Part shown: in pieces, positions 45,909 to 56,303 of the stretch
Layout: every line of letters starts with the position of its first letter
Numbering within the stretch: position 1 is the stretch's first letter
The notes under the pieces: generated by a model
What the model saw: the letters and a program-made list of their open reading frames with translations, nothing else
Databases searched by the model: none
Told to the model about the DNA's origin: nothing
Made by a program: the position numbers and the translations under genes
Origin: Rhodoblastus acidophilus
Lineage (GTDB): Bacteria; Pseudomonadota; Alphaproteobacteria; Rhizobiales; Beijerinckiaceae
Direction: 5' to 3'
Assembly (NCBI RefSeq): GCF_900187365.1
Contig: NZ_FYDG01000004.1
Span: 248,001 to 312,000 of the forward strand
DNA length: 64,000 nt

Positions 45909-46697
45909 TTAACTCACCGCGAGAATCACGTGATTGGCGTCGAACTCCGCGGCCGCCCGCCCGCCCGGCTCCAGCCGCAGCGCCTCGACGGTTTCGCGCG
46001 GCGTCACCACGTAAAGCGTCTTGCCATGCCCGATGTCGAGGTGAATTTCGCTGTTGCGCTCCGCGTCGGTGCGCGCCTTCACCTCGCCGACGAAGTGATT
46101 GCGCCCGACCTCGGCGCGCTCGACCGGCGCAAGACGGATGAACGAGGACTTGACCAGCGCCAGCGCCCGGCGCCCCGGCGCGAGTTGCAGATCGTCGGTG
46201 GCCTCATTGGTGACGATGGCGTGGATCTGCTGGTCGAGCGCGACGCTCAACGTCACCTCGACATCGACCGGCCAGCGCCGCACCGCCGTGACTTCGGTCT
46301 GAAACACGTTTCGCGCGCTCACCCGGGCGCCGACGGTCCAGAGCAGCGCCTCCTCCTGGCCCTCAAGCCCCTCTTCGGCGATGAGGTTCGAGATGCGCGA
46401 CAGCTTTTCCTCAAGCCGGTGAAAGGTGGCGATCAGGCGCAGCCCCTCCGGCGTCACTTCGGCGCCGCCGCCGGAGCGGCCGCCGGGCCGGGTGTGGAAC
46501 GCCGGCGTCGGCAACAGATTGTTGACCGCGTTCACCGAATCCCAGGCCGTCTTGTAGCTGAAGCCCGTGGCCTTGGCCGCCTTGGCGATGCTGCCGAATT
46601 CCGCGACCTTCTCCAGCAGCTTGATGCGGTCGCGCCCCACCAGGAAGCGCCCGCCGCCATGCAGCGCCAACAATGCGTCGATCTTGTTTTCCGTCAT
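45909..46697 (-). CDS. modE: molybdenum-dependent transcriptional regulator ModE
   Basis: A 262-residue protein. The N-terminal LysR-like helix-turn-helix has KLLEKVAEFGSIAKAAKATG and FSYKTAWDSVNAVNNL. Two Mop/TOBE domains follow (SARNVFQTEVTAV ... and IRLAPVERAEVGRNH ...) that bind molybdate. Bound ModE represses modABC and tunes molybdoenzyme genes. ATG at 46697 gives the normal length. The target transporter is not in the window; a gene with a CinA-type (MoaB-like) domain lies 10 kb away. Confidence 0.9.
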   Translation of the reverse strand: MTENKIDALLALHGGGRFLVGRDRIKLLEKVAEFGSIAKAAKATGFSYKTAWDSVNAVNNLLPTPAFHTRPGGRSGGGAEVTPEGLRLIATFHRLEEKLSRISNLIAEEGLEGQEEALLWTVGARVSARNVFQTEVTAVRRWPVDVEVTLSVALDQQIHAIVTNEATDDLQLAPGRRALALVKSSFIRLAPVERAEVGRNHFVGEVKARTDAERNSEIHLDIGHGKTLYVVTPRETVEALRLEPGGRAAAEFDANHVILAVS

Positions 46698-46966
46698 GCG
46701 CCCAAGGCCCTGTCGCGTCGCGCGATCCCTATTGCCTAGCACGATTCCGACCCATGACGGAAATTGTTCCACGATCGGCGCACGACCGCCCTCCCGGCGC
46801 AGGACCGGCCTTTTTCCGCGTTTTTGCAGGGCCTTGATAAGTTTTGTTACGCTACCGTCATTTATCGGGCGTTGCGTAAAGACGCGCGAAACTTTTTGGT
46901 CCTACACCTGTCCCGCGCAGACGGCCAAGCTCTGGCTGTCCTCCGTGATTTCAACTGGGGCGAAAT

Positions 46967-47128
46967 ATGCGATTGCTCAAATCTTTTCTCTGTGACGATT
47001 CCGGCGCGACGGCTATCGAATACGGCTTGATCGCCGCGTTGATTTCGGTTGTCGCCATTGCGACGCTGACCACCGTCGGCACCAAGCTGAATGCAAAATT
47101 CGTGAGAATTTCGAACGGCCTCAACTGA
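46967..47128 (+). CDS. Flp-type (class IVb) pilin
   Basis: A 53-residue prepilin, MRLLKSFLCDDSGATAIEYG and onward with a hydrophobic helix LIAALISVVAIATLTTVG. The TAIEYG motif after Gly is the processing and methylation site of Flp/Tad prepilins (class IVb). ctgggg sits 8 bases before the ATG. No tad assembly genes are nearby; a strong terminator follows. Flp pili mediate adhesion and holdfast stimulation in alphaproteobacteria. Confidence 0.9.
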   Translation: MRLLKSFLCDDSGATAIEYGLIAALISVVAIATLTTVGTKLNAKFVRISNGLN

Positions 47129-47180
47129 GCCGGAACCGCCGCCGCGCGGGTCCCGAACCCTCACAGAGTCAAACCTTGGG

Positions 47181-47217
47181 CGCGCGCCTCGCGGGGCGCG
47201 CGTTTTCGTTTTTATTT
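47181..47217 (+). terminator. terminator of the pilin gene
   Basis: cgcgcgcc pairs with ggcgcgcg (47181-47188 and 47195-47202), followed by ttttcgtttttattttt. Confidence 0.88.
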
Positions 47218-47765
47218 TTCGCCCAAGCGAGGGCCGAATTCGCGGCCGCGCCCACCCCCGTTCGCGCGCGAAGGCTTCGGGATCGGGGCGCGCGCGCCAT
47301 TTTCCAAGGCCTTGGCGCCGCCAAACTTTTCAGTTGACGGCGTAAAAAAAAGTGGCAGTATTCATGTATTGCAGCCTCGATTGAAAGACGTGCGAAGCCG
47401 CTTTCAAGATGAGGTCAGCGCCCAGGGCTACGAACCCGACCGGCCGCAATGAACTGATCGTTCCCCGCAAGCTTGGTTTCGAGACTTAAAACGCCACGGA
47501 TCCCTTGCGTATCGACCCTCTGACCTGGAGCCCCGATCCACTTGGCGTGGACGCGGCTGGAAAGATGGAACGGGAGCATGCCTCCACCGCAGTACACATC
47601 CAACTTTGGCCCTTGATGGGCGAAATGCACGCAAATCTTGCGCGCTTCGAGGATATGCAGCTAATCGAAGGGAGTAGCAGATCAGAAAGCCCAACGTAGC
47701 CCATACGCGGTTAAAAGCCGCATAAGTTTCTGATTTTTATCGGAATTCGCCATTGAGCGAATATA
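47218..47765 (+). other. non-coding region after the pilin gene, possible untranslated RNA
   Basis: No frame yields a recognisable protein. TTGACG at about 47333 with a T/A-rich element 16-17 bases on resembles a promoter. Near 47685-47740 the arms atcagaaa and tttctgat enclose a gcgg/gccgc hairpin and are followed by a short T run, a further terminator-like form. Bases 47682-47760 also contain an open frame on the minus strand, but no start site supports it. Confidence 0.4.
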
Positions 47766-47803
47766 GGCCCCGTTCGCAGCATGCGACGGGGCCGTCGCTT
47801 TTT
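47766..47803 (+). terminator. terminator-like hairpin in the gene-free region
   Basis: ggccccgt (47766-47773) pairs with acggggcc (47786-47793), with a further inner stem cgca/tgcg; gtcgctttttc follows. No protein gene ends here, so it may close an untranslated transcript. Confidence 0.7.
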
Positions 47804-48055
47804 CAGAGGGCGTCTTGGGTTGGTTGCGCAGCGACGAAACGCTGGCGTGGACTTCCATGGACACAGTCGCCAAGCCCCTGCCCGGCCCAAGCATCCTGCC
47901 ACAATCGACGCCCCATCCAGCGTCCGCGCCCGTCGCAAAGCGAACCGCGGCGGGATGGATCGCGTGGCCGCCGCCCCTGGAGGGCAGAGGCAATTCCCGA
48001 CCACGCCAACCCCATTAATACTTCATTAAACCGCTGAATACTTCCAAGACCGGCT
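47804..48055. other. gene-free stretch before the COQ10-like gene
   Basis: Both strands contain only short open frames without a site or family motif, and composition is like the neighbours. Nothing else was seen in it. Confidence 0.4.
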
Positions 48056-48508
48056 TCAGACGCCAAAAATCTGATCGGCGCGCGCTTCGAAGGCGGACGA
48101 AAACTTGCGAAACGCGGCGTCGAACATGCCGCCCATCAGCGTCGCCAACATGCGGTTGCGGAATTCATAAGCGATGAAGAATTCCACCCGACAGGCGCCG
48201 GGACCGGCCTCCGCGAATGTCCAGCGGTTTTCCAGATGGCTGAACGGCCCATCGACATAGGTGACGTCAATGCGGCGCGCCGCGCGGTTCAGCACGACGC
48301 GGCTGGTGAAGCGCTCGCGGACGGCCTTGTAGCCGACCTCCATTTCCGAGACGAACGCCTCGGTTCCGTCCGAATTCTGGAAGCGGCGCTTGATCCTGAT
48401 GTTGACGCACAGCGGCACGAATTGGGGGTAGGATTCGACGTCGGCCACCAGATCGAACATCTGCTCGGGCGCGTGTTTCACCACATGGCTGGTGCGGAAC
48501 GAAGGCAT
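48056..48508 (-). CDS. COQ10/RatA-like START-domain protein
   Basis: A 150-residue protein of the polyketide cyclase/START family: TSHVVKHAPEQMFDLVADVE, YPQFVPLCVNIRIKRR, VGYKAVRERFTSRV, and ENRWTFAEAGPGACRVEFFI. Homologues bind ubiquinone (COQ10) or, in E. coli, inhibit 70S assembly (RatA). Next to lipA, as in alphaproteobacteria, the quinone-binding role is preferred. Its start lies 1 base after the lipA stop. Confidence 0.88.
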   Translation of the reverse strand: MPSFRTSHVVKHAPEQMFDLVADVESYPQFVPLCVNIRIKRRFQNSDGTEAFVSEMEVGYKAVRERFTSRVVLNRAARRIDVTYVDGPFSHLENRWTFAEAGPGACRVEFFIAYEFRNRMLATLMGGMFDAAFRKFSSAFEARADQIFGV

Positions 48509-48509
48509 G

Positions 48510-49496
48510 TCAGGCGTCCTCTCCCCGCCGTTTCGCGCGCAGCCTGGCGAAATCCTCGCCGGCGTGATGCGAGGAGCGGGTCAGCGGCGAGGCCGAGACC
48601 AGCAGAAACCCCTTGGAATAGGCGACGGTTTCATAGGCCTTGAACGCGTCGGGCGTCACGAATTCCTTGACCGGAAAGTGTTTTTTGGTCGGCTGCAGGT
48701 ATTGGCCGATGGTGAGAAAATCGACGTCGGCCGAGCGCATGTCGTCCATCAGTTGCAGCACTTCGTTGCGGGTCTCGCCCAGGCCCACCATGATGCCGGA
48801 CTTGGTGAAAATCTCCGGATCGAGTTCCTTCGCCTTTTGCAGCAGGCGCAGCGAGTGGAAATAGCGCGCGCCCGGCCGCACGTCGAGATAGTTGGACGGC
48901 ACGGTTTCAAGATTATGGTTGAACACATCCGGCTTGGCCGCCACAACAATTTCGAGCGCGCCGGGCTTGCGCAGGAAGTCGGGGGTCAGCACTTCGATGG
49001 TGGTGTCGGGGCTGAGACGGCGGATGGCGGCGATGGTGGCGGCGAAATGCGCGGCGCCGCCATCGGCGAGATCGTCGCGATCGACCGAAGTGACCACCAC
49101 ATGCCGCAGGCCGAGTTTCGCGGTGGCTTCGCCGATATGCGCGGGCTCGGCGGGGTCGAGCGCATGGGGCAGGCCGGTGGCGACATTGCAGAAGGCGCAG
49201 GCGCGGGTGCAGATTTCGCCCATGATCATGAAGGTGGCGTGCTTCCGGTCCCAACACTCGCCCTGATTTGGGCAATTGGCCTCCTCGCACACCGTGGCCA
49301 GCTTGTTGGCCTTGAGGATGGAGCGGGTTTCGGCCCACCCGGCCGAACCGGGCGCCTTGACGCGAATCCAGTCCGGCTTGCGCGCCACCGGCTGATCCGG
49401 CCGATGGGCTTTTTCGGGATGGCGCGGGCGCTCGTCGCCTCCGTTCGGGGCATCTTTGCGCGGGTCGGAATTGAGCAGGTCGATCACGACAGGCAT
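48510..49496 (-). CDS. lipA: lipoyl synthase
   Basis: A 328-residue radical SAM enzyme. The auxiliary cluster motif is [13 protein letters not shown] and the radical SAM cluster is CTRACAFC, followed by [19 protein letters not shown]. It inserts two sulfurs in octanoyl groups on E2 and H proteins. ATG at 49496 was chosen from family alignment; a further ATG at 49517 would add 7 residues. The sequence [10 protein letters not shown] is typical of rhizobial LipA. Confidence 0.94.
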   Translation of the reverse strand: MPVVIDLLNSDPRKDAPNGGDERPRHPEKAHRPDQPVARKPDWIRVKAPGSAGWAETRSILKANKLATVCEEANCPNQGECWDRKHATFMIMGEICTRACAFCNVATGLPHALDPAEPAHIGEATAKLGLRHVVVTSVDRDDLADGGAAHFAATIAAIRRLSPDTTIEVLTPDFLRKPGALEIVVAAKPDVFNHNLETVPSNYLDVRPGARYFHSLRLLQKAKELDPEIFTKSGIMVGLGETRNEVLQLMDDMRSADVDFLTIGQYLQPTKKHFPVKEFVTPDAFKAYETVAYSKGFLLVSASPLTRSSHHAGEDFARLRAKRRGEDA

Positions 49497-49554
49497 GGTG
49501 CAAGGTTCCGTTGTCATTCTGTCATGCGCGGCCAAGGTCATTCTGTCAAATGGC

Positions 49555-49842
49555 TCAATTGATTGGCGGCGGCTCGAACGACACGCGGTCGAGCCCGGCC
49601 TCCAGCGCGACGCGCAGTTCGGCCAGCGCCTCCCCGGCGCTCATCTCGGTTTCCTGCGCATAGACCTGCGCCACCTGCATCGCCAGTTCGGCCAGCAGGC
49701 GGCCCCACATGTCCGGTTGCTCGAAGGCGCGCTGCATCGAAAGCGTCAACGCGCCATTGCAGATGAACAAACGCAGGATTTCGGCCCCGCCATGTTCTTC
49801 GACATCAGGAGGCACGGACAATTCGATCTTTTCGTGCGACAT
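49555..49842 (-). CDS. DUF5076 family protein
   Basis: A 95-residue acidic protein, [19 protein letters not shown] then [19 protein letters not shown] and [19 protein letters not shown]. The DUF5076 family is found in Hyphomicrobiales beside the pyruvate dehydrogenase genes and has no known role. ATG at 49842 has aaaggaaag ahead. It lies between lipA and the pdhB gene, the place where its neighbours pdhC and lpd are normally found. Confidence 0.82.
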   Translation of the reverse strand: MSHEKIELSVPPDVEEHGGAEILRLFICNGALTLSMQRAFEQPDMWGRLLAELAMQVAQVYAQETEMSAGEALAELRVALEAGLDRVSFEPPPIN

Positions 49843-49896
49843 CAACTTTCCTTTGCGCGCAACCGATGCGACGCGCTCGCCAGGGCGCCGCACGCT

Positions 49897-49951
49897 AAAG
49901 CATGATCCCGAAAATCGGCAAAGCGGTTTTCGGACAAGATCACGCTCAAAC
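49897..49951. repeat. rhizobial intergenic palindromic repeat
   Basis: gcatgatcccgaaaatcggc and the facing half gcggttttcggacaagatca form an imperfect palindrome. This word pair is a known type of intergenic repeat found in many copies in Bradyrhizobium-related genomes. It lies at the point where pdhC and lpd would be expected. Confidence 0.75.
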
Positions 49952-50025
49952 AAACGCTCTCAAGCCTGTTTGGCGAACTCCGGTCGGCCGGACAGACTCC
50001 AGATTCCTGTTTTCACTTATGTTCT

Positions 50026-51342
50026 TCATGTGAATAGACATCCGCTTCGCTTGAAACCGCTGTGGAGGACGGCCTCCAGCGCCGCCAGCACATCGCCCAG
50101 CTGCGGCCGCGCCATCTCCTCCAGATTGGCCGCATAGGGCGCGGGAACATCCTTCGCCGTCACACGGCGAACCGGGGCGCGCAGCTTTTCGAACGCCTCC
50201 TCCATCAGCCGCGCGGCGATTTCGGCGCCAATGCCGCCCCGGGGCCAGCCCTCCTCGACCACCACGCAGCGGCCCGTCCGGCCCACGGACTCGAGCACAC
50301 AGCCCATGTCGAGCGGCCGCAACGTCCGTAAATCCACCACCTCGACATTGACGCCCCGCCCCGCCAATTGTTCCGCCGCCTGCAAAGCCAAAGCGACGCC
50401 CCGCGAAAACGCCACCAGCGTCGCATCCTCGCCCCGCCGCGCGATCGCGGCGACGCCGATGTCCACCAGGGCTTCGGGGTCGTCAGGCGCGTCGAACGAT
50501 TCGCCGTAAAGACGTTCGTGTTCGAGGAAGACCACGGGGTTGGGATCGCGGATCGCCGCCTTGAGCAGCCCCTTGGCGTCGGCGGCGGTATAGGGCGCCA
50601 CCACCTTGAGGCCGGGCACATGGGCGAACCAGGCGGCGTAATCCTGGGCGTGCTGGGCGCCGACGCGGGCGCTCGCCCCGTTCGGCCCCCGGAACACGAT
50701 GGGGCAATTCAGCGCGCCGCCGGACATGTAAAGGGTTTTCGCCGCCGAATTGACGATGTGGTCGAGCGCCTGCAGCACGAAATTGAACGACATGAATTCG
50801 ATCACCGGCTTCAAGCCGGCGAAAGCCGCGCCGACGCCGAGACCGGCGAAAGCGTGTTCGACAATGGGCGCGTCCACCACCCGTTTGGGGCCGAATTCTT
50901 CCAGCAACCCCTGCGTGACCCTGAAACTGCCCTGATAGGCGCCGATCTCCTCGCCGAGCAGGAAGACGTCGGGGTCCCTGCGCATTTCCTCGGCCAGCGC
51001 CTGACGCAAGGCTTCGCGCACGGTGAGACGCGGCCGCGCGCGCTCGGGCGCCGTTTTGGCCTTGGCCGTCGGCGCGGCGGCGGGCGCCGGCCGCGGCGCC
51101 GGCGCGATGGCGGCGATGGGGGCGCCCACCGCGACATTTTCGCCCTCGGCGGCGAGGCGCCGCAGCAGCACGCCGCTTTCGGCCGCCTCGACCTCCATGG
51201 TCGCCTTGTCCGTCTCGACTTCGGCGAGAATGTCGCCGGCCGCCACGGCCGCGCCCTCCTCCACCAGCCAGCGGACCAGCGTTCCCGACTTCATCTTCGG
51301 CGACAGGGCGGGCATCAGCACATGGGTGGCGGGGGCGGTCAT
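50026..51342 (-). CDS. pdhB: pyruvate dehydrogenase E1 beta subunit with N-terminal lipoyl domain
   Basis: A 438-residue protein. Residues 1-80 are a lipoyl domain (VLMPALSPKMKSGTLVRWLV, with the lipoyl Lys in VETDKATMEVE), then an Ala/Pro linker and the E1 beta fold (REALRQALAEEMRRDPDVFL, VVDAPIVEHAFAGLGVGAAF, EVVDLRTLRPLD). The lipoyl-E1beta fusion is typical of alphaproteobacteria. The C-terminus after EAVLH ends in SGFKRSGCLFT, unlike the usual ending, as if the original end were lost. Its start lies 7 bases after the pdhA stop. Confidence 0.92.
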   Translation of the reverse strand: MTAPATHVLMPALSPKMKSGTLVRWLVEEGAAVAAGDILAEVETDKATMEVEAAESGVLLRRLAAEGENVAVGAPIAAIAPAPRPAPAAAPTAKAKTAPERARPRLTVREALRQALAEEMRRDPDVFLLGEEIGAYQGSFRVTQGLLEEFGPKRVVDAPIVEHAFAGLGVGAAFAGLKPVIEFMSFNFVLQALDHIVNSAAKTLYMSGGALNCPIVFRGPNGASARVGAQHAQDYAAWFAHVPGLKVVAPYTAADAKGLLKAAIRDPNPVVFLEHERLYGESFDAPDDPEALVDIGVAAIARRGEDATLVAFSRGVALALQAAEQLAGRGVNVEVVDLRTLRPLDMGCVLESVGRTGRCVVVEEGWPRGGIGAEIAARLMEEAFEKLRAPVRRVTAKDVPAPYAANLEEMARPQLGDVLAALEAVLHSGFKRSGCLFT

Positions 51343-51349
51343 GAGGCCA

Positions 51350-52318
51350 TCACAGCAGAATATCGGTCATGAGATCGGCGCGGACCGGCTCGGCGCCGCG
51401 CGAGGCGGCTTCGGCGGCGTCGGCGACCCGCATGCGGATTTCGGCGTCCATCCGCCGCAACTCGGCCTCCCCGGCGAGGCCGGCGTCGAGGATTTCGGTG
51501 CGCAGCCGCTCGATCGGATCGGGCGCGGGCGCGAGCTTCTTGTCGCCGCCGCGATATTTGCCGGGTTCGGCTTCGGAATGGCCGCGATAGCGCTGGGTGC
51601 GCATTTCCAGCAGCGTCGGGCCATGGCCGGCGCGCGCCCATTCCAGCGCCCGCGCGCCGGCGTCGCGCACCGAGGCCAGGCACATGCCGTCGACCTCCTC
51701 GCCGGGGATGCGGAACGCCGCGCCACGGTCGGCCAAAGCCGGGCGGTTCCAGTCGTCGCCGCGATTGTTCTCGATCACATAGACGATGGGCAGCGACCAG
51801 CGATGCGCCATCGCCAGGCTCTCCGCGAACTGGCCCTGATCGGCGGCGCCGTCGCCCAAAAAGGTCATGCACACCTTGCCGTCGCCGCGATAGGCGCTGG
51901 CGAAGGCCAGCCCGGTTCCGATCGAGGCCTGGGCGGCGACAATGCCGTGGCCGCCGTAAAAATCCAGTTCGGGGGCGAACATGTGGATCGAGCCGCCCTT
52001 GCCGCGCGACAGGCCGTCGCGGCGCCCGGCCAGTTCGGCCATGACGGCGGCCGGATCGGCGCCGGCGGCGAGCAGATGGCCGTGCATGCGATAGGAGGCG
52101 ATGAAAGGATCGCCCGGCCGGGCCGCCTGCCTCATGCCCAGCGCGATGGCCTCCTGGCCGATGCACAAATGGCAGAATCCGCCGATCAGGCCCATGGCGA
52201 ACATTTGCCCGGCCCGTTCCTCGAAACGGCGAATGAACAGCATGGCGCGCAAGCTCGACAGCAGGTCGCTCGCCATGAATTCCGCCCGCCGGTCGCCTGC
52301 GTGCGGTTGCGTCGCCAT
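51350..52318 (-). CDS. pdhA: pyruvate dehydrogenase E1 alpha subunit
   Basis: A 322-residue TPP enzyme subunit: GFCHLCIGQEAIALGMRQA, the TPP motif GDGAADQGQFAESLAMAH with IVYVIENN, and RTQRYRGHSEAEPGKY near the end. With pdhB it forms E1, which decarboxylates pyruvate. The gene follows ftsB with a short gap, the usual alphaproteobacterial order. Confidence 0.94.
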   Translation of the reverse strand: MATQPHAGDRRAEFMASDLLSSLRAMLFIRRFEERAGQMFAMGLIGGFCHLCIGQEAIALGMRQAARPGDPFIASYRMHGHLLAAGADPAAVMAELAGRRDGLSRGKGGSIHMFAPELDFYGGHGIVAAQASIGTGLAFASAYRGDGKVCMTFLGDGAADQGQFAESLAMAHRWSLPIVYVIENNRGDDWNRPALADRGAAFRIPGEEVDGMCLASVRDAGARALEWARAGHGPTLLEMRTQRYRGHSEAEPGKYRGGDKKLAPAPDPIERLRTEILDAGLAGEAELRRMDAEIRMRVADAAEAASRGAEPVRADLMTDILL

Positions 52319-52387
52319 TTTGCCTCCTGAAACGGCGTCGAATCCTTGCGGAAGCCTAGCAGAAGCGCCGAGAAAGGCGAGAGGCCC

Positions 52388-52738
52388 TCAGCGGCGCGTG
52401 GTGGAGCCGGTGGTCTCGCCGCTGACCGGGGCGAGGAAGATCATCAGGTCGTTCTTGCCGACGTGATCGAGCAGGGTGCGGGCCTGTTCGTCGAGCAGGT
52501 CGCGGTCGATTTCCGGCCCGCGCAACAGGGCGATGCGGTTGCGCCAATAGTCTTCCTCGGCGCGGACGGCCCTCAGCTTGGTGTCGATGGCCGCCATTTC
52601 CTTGCGGGTCGCCGCATCAGCCTCCAGGCCGCGCTGGCCGCGCGCCGCCTGCCAGATGAAATACGACCCCACCACGCCGGAAAAGACGTAGAAGGCCAAG
52701 GGGATAAGAATGGCGGCGAGACGCGTGCGGACAACCAT
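52388..52738 (-). CDS. FtsB/DivIC-like septum formation initiator
   Basis: A 116-residue membrane protein, TRLAAILIPLAFYVFSGVVGSYFIW as single N-terminal helix, then a coiled coil (ARGQRGLEADAATRKEMAA ... LRAVRAEEDYWRNRIALLRG) and a C-terminal tail. FtsB/DivIC bridges FtsL and FtsQ in the divisome. The eno-ftsB-pdhA order is conserved in alphaproteobacteria, although here two exporter genes and a small gene intervene. Confidence 0.85.
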   Translation of the reverse strand: MVVRTRLAAILIPLAFYVFSGVVGSYFIWQAARGQRGLEADAATRKEMAAIDTKLRAVRAEEDYWRNRIALLRGPEIDRDLLDEQARTLLDHVGKNDLMIFLAPVSGETTGSTTRR

Positions 52739-52875
52739 GGCGCATCCTCGCGTCTTTTGGTGAAGCGCGCGTTAACGCCGGGCGGCGCCAAAGTTGAAAC
52801 TTTGACCGAAGCCCGGGGCGATTGTTCCATCGTGCGACGATCCGCCCCGGATTCCGCTCAAAAGGAGAGTCCGCC

Positions 52876-53079
52876 ATGGCCAGTCTGGGATTTTCGGTCG
52901 AACGCAAAGCGCCCGCTCCCCGTCGCGGCGACGCGCGCCTGCGTCGGTCGCCGCGCCGCGAGGAGAACGACGGCCGCTTCGTTTTGGGGATGATCGCGCT
53001 CGGCCTGTCGCTGCTCGCCGCCGGGGCCTGGCACGACCAGGCGCGCCTCGTTCTCGCACGGGTCGCCGGACTTTTCTGA
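52876..53079 (+). CDS. small single-pass membrane protein of unknown function
   Basis: A 67-residue protein: a basic N-terminus (SVERKAPAPRRGDARLRRSPRRE), a hydrophobic helix (FVLGMIALGLSLLAAGAW, about 36-53), and a short tail. aaaggagag precedes the ATG. It lies divergent from ftsB and convergent with the ThrE C-terminal subunit gene. Not recognised. Confidence 0.65.
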   Translation: MASLGFSVERKAPAPRRGDARLRRSPRREENDGRFVLGMIALGLSLLAAGAWHDQARLVLARVAGLF

Positions 53080-53092
53080 CCGGCGCGCGGCG

Positions 53093-53569
53093 TCAGAAGC
53101 CGCGCCGACGTGCGAGATGCGACGGAATCGCCAACCCCGCGCCAATGGCGCCAAGCGTGAAGATGAAGCGCAGCATCGCCTGAAGCGAAGGCAGGATGGC
53201 GGCCTCGGCGTTGACCGCCTCGGACGCCGAAATGGTGAAGAAACCCAGCAGCGCCTCGTTGAGAAACGCGCCGGGCACCATGGGGATGCAGCCCGCCAGC
53301 GCGATGGCCTGCGCCGCCGCGCCAAGGCCGCGCAGACCGATCAGGGCGACGCTGGCGGTCGCCAGCGCAGCAACGAAGGTGGCGCCTTCGAGAGTCCAAT
53401 GCGCGTCGAGGCCCAGCGTGCGAACGGCCAGCGCGAACGCCCCAGCGCCGGCGCAAAGCGCCAGGCTGCGCGGGCCGAAATTGAACAAGACGCCAAAGCC
53501 GGCCGCCGCGAGGCCGCCGAAAAACGCCTGATGCAGGACGATGCGCGCCTGGGCGGCCAGATCGATCAT
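53093..53569 (-). CDS. ThrE-like exporter, C-terminal (DUF3815/YjjB-type) subunit
   Basis: A 158-residue protein with four or five membrane helices: ARIVLHQAFFGGLAAAGFGVLF and CIPMVPGAFLNEALLGF, the latter with the conserved GxxPxxPG-type motif of the ThrE C-terminal domain. With the upstream gene it forms the split version of ThrE (YjjP/YjjB-like), which exports small dicarboxylates or amino acids. Its ATG overlaps the upstream stop (ATGA). Confidence 0.8.
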   Translation of the reverse strand: MIDLAAQARIVLHQAFFGGLAAAGFGVLFNFGPRSLALCAGAGAFALAVRTLGLDAHWTLEGATFVAALATASVALIGLRGLGAAAQAIALAGCIPMVPGAFLNEALLGFFTISASEAVNAEAAILPSLQAMLRFIFTLGAIGAGLAIPSHLARRRGF

Positions 53570-54384
53570 GCGCCCGCTCGCAAAAGGCCCTGCGCGCACC
53601 AGATTCCCGTGGCGGCGAAGACCATCATCATGCCCACCGCGACCGCCCGCGCGCTGCCGACGGTCGGATAGCCCTCCATGATGTCGGTCTGGGCGTTGGT
53701 CGCGGGAACGCCGGGCACCAGCAGCAGACTCGCCGCGATGGTCGCCATGTCGACGCTGGCCGAGCCGAGCAGGCGCGCGCCCCAGCCCCCGATCGAACCG
53801 GCCACGAAGGCGACCAGGGCCGAGATGACGAAAGGATTGACGCCCCGCACCACCAGCCGGCGCCGCATGTCCTGCCCGATCGTCCCGCCGAGCAGGACAG
53901 CGGCGAAGGCCGGCCCGTCGACGCCAAGCAGGCGTCCGAACGCGGCGCAGGCGCCCCCCGTCGCCAGCGCCACCAGCCAAACGGGGTGACGCGGCGTTTC
54001 GCGGATCAGGCGATCCAGATCGCCGTTGACCGAGGCGACCGTTCCGCCTTTTTCCGCCACGCGCGCGGCCAGCGCGCGCACGGCCATGTCAAGCCGATGA
54101 TTGACGCCGTGGCCGCCGACCGAGATCATGCGCGTGATGGTGGTCTGTTCGGCTGAGACCGTCAGCCCGATCGAGGCATAGCCGACGCGCACGCCGATAA
54201 TGCCGGCGCCCAGCCCGCGCGCCGTCATCGTCACCCCCAGACGGGTGACGCTGACGCTCGCGCCGCATTCCATCAGCGCGCGTCCGACGCGCAAGGCGGC
54301 GTTGGCGATCCGTTCAAGATCGCGATGACGCATGCGGACCGGGTCCGCATCGTCCTCGTCCAACTCGTCCCGCACCCCCGACAC
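53566..54384 (-). CDS. ThrE-like exporter, N-terminal (DUF1212/YjjP-type) subunit
   Basis: A 272-residue protein with soluble N-terminal region (RHRDLERIANAALRVGRAL, ECGASVSVTRL) and C-terminal membrane helices, ending LLRAGA. It fits the ThrE N-terminal domain (LVPGVPATNAQTDIMEGYP). The start is uncertain: GTG at 54384 or ATG at 54333. The stop overlaps the ATG of the next gene, so both are translated together. Confidence 0.8.
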   Translation of the reverse strand: MSGVRDELDEDDADPVRMRHRDLERIANAALRVGRALMECGASVSVTRLGVTMTARGLGAGIIGVRVGYASIGLTVSAEQTTITRMISVGGHGVNHRLDMAVRALAARVAEKGGTVASVNGDLDRLIRETPRHPVWLVALATGGACAAFGRLLGVDGPAFAAVLLGGTIGQDMRRRLVVRGVNPFVISALVAFVAGSIGGWGARLLGSASVDMATIAASLLLVPGVPATNAQTDIMEGYPTVGSARAVAVGMMMVFAATGIWCAQGLLRAGA

Positions 54385-54400
54385 GCGGCGATGGACGGTC

Positions 54401-55798
<1,398 letters not shown>

Positions 55799-55823
55799 CT
55801 ATTGCTGCGCCAAAGAGGTTCCC

Positions 55824-56285
55824 ATGGTCCAGACACATGAAGGCGCCGGCCTGCTCGGCGTGCAGACGCGGGCGCCGCAAAGCCCCGATGAGGCCCGGCT
55901 TGACCGCGTGCCCAATCCGCATCCGGACGCGCTCTATCTCGCGCGGTTCACGCAGCCGGAGTTCACCTCGCTGTGCCCGGTGACGGGACAGCCCGATTTC
56001 GCACATCTTGTCATAGATTATGTTCCCGATAAATATCTTGTCGAATCAAAATCTTTGAAGCTGTATCTCACGTCATATCGCAACCACGGCGCCTTTCACG
56101 AGGCCTGCACGATCCGCATCGCCAAAGACTTGGTGAGCGCGCTGGCGCCGCGCTGGCTGCGCATCGGCGGCTATTGGTATCCGCGCGGCGGGATGCCCAT
56201 CGACGTGTTCTGGCAGACGGGCGAACCGCCCAAGGGCCTGTGGTTGCCGGACCAGGGCGCGCCGAGCTATCGCGGCCGGGGGTGA
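55824..56285 (+). CDS. queF: NADPH-dependent 7-cyano-7-deazaguanine reductase QueF, type I
   Basis: A 153-residue protein of the short, unimodular QueF type. It has [20 protein letters not shown] with the nucleophile Cys51 and Asp58, [21 protein letters not shown] as nucleotide and substrate motif, and [13 protein letters not shown]. It reduces preQ0 to preQ1 for queuosine in tRNA. aaagagg stands before the ATG. The other queuosine genes are not in the window; the PTPS-like gene at 7.3 kb lacks the QueD catalytic residues. Confidence 0.92.
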   Translation: MVQTHEGAGLLGVQTRAPQSPDEARLDRVPNPHPDALYLARFTQPEFTSLCPVTGQPDFAHLVIDYVPDKYLVESKSLKLYLTSYRNHGAFHEACTIRIAKDLVSALAPRWLRIGGYWYPRGGMPIDVFWQTGEPPKGLWLPDQGAPSYRGRG

Positions 56286-56303
56286 CGGCGCGCCCGCCCC
56301 GCC

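Noticed and set aside
47415-47704. Overlapping short minus-strand frames in the gene-free region as a decayed gene
   Set aside because: Three frames each give about 70 residues with no recognisable motif; without comparison data a pseudogene cannot be supported.
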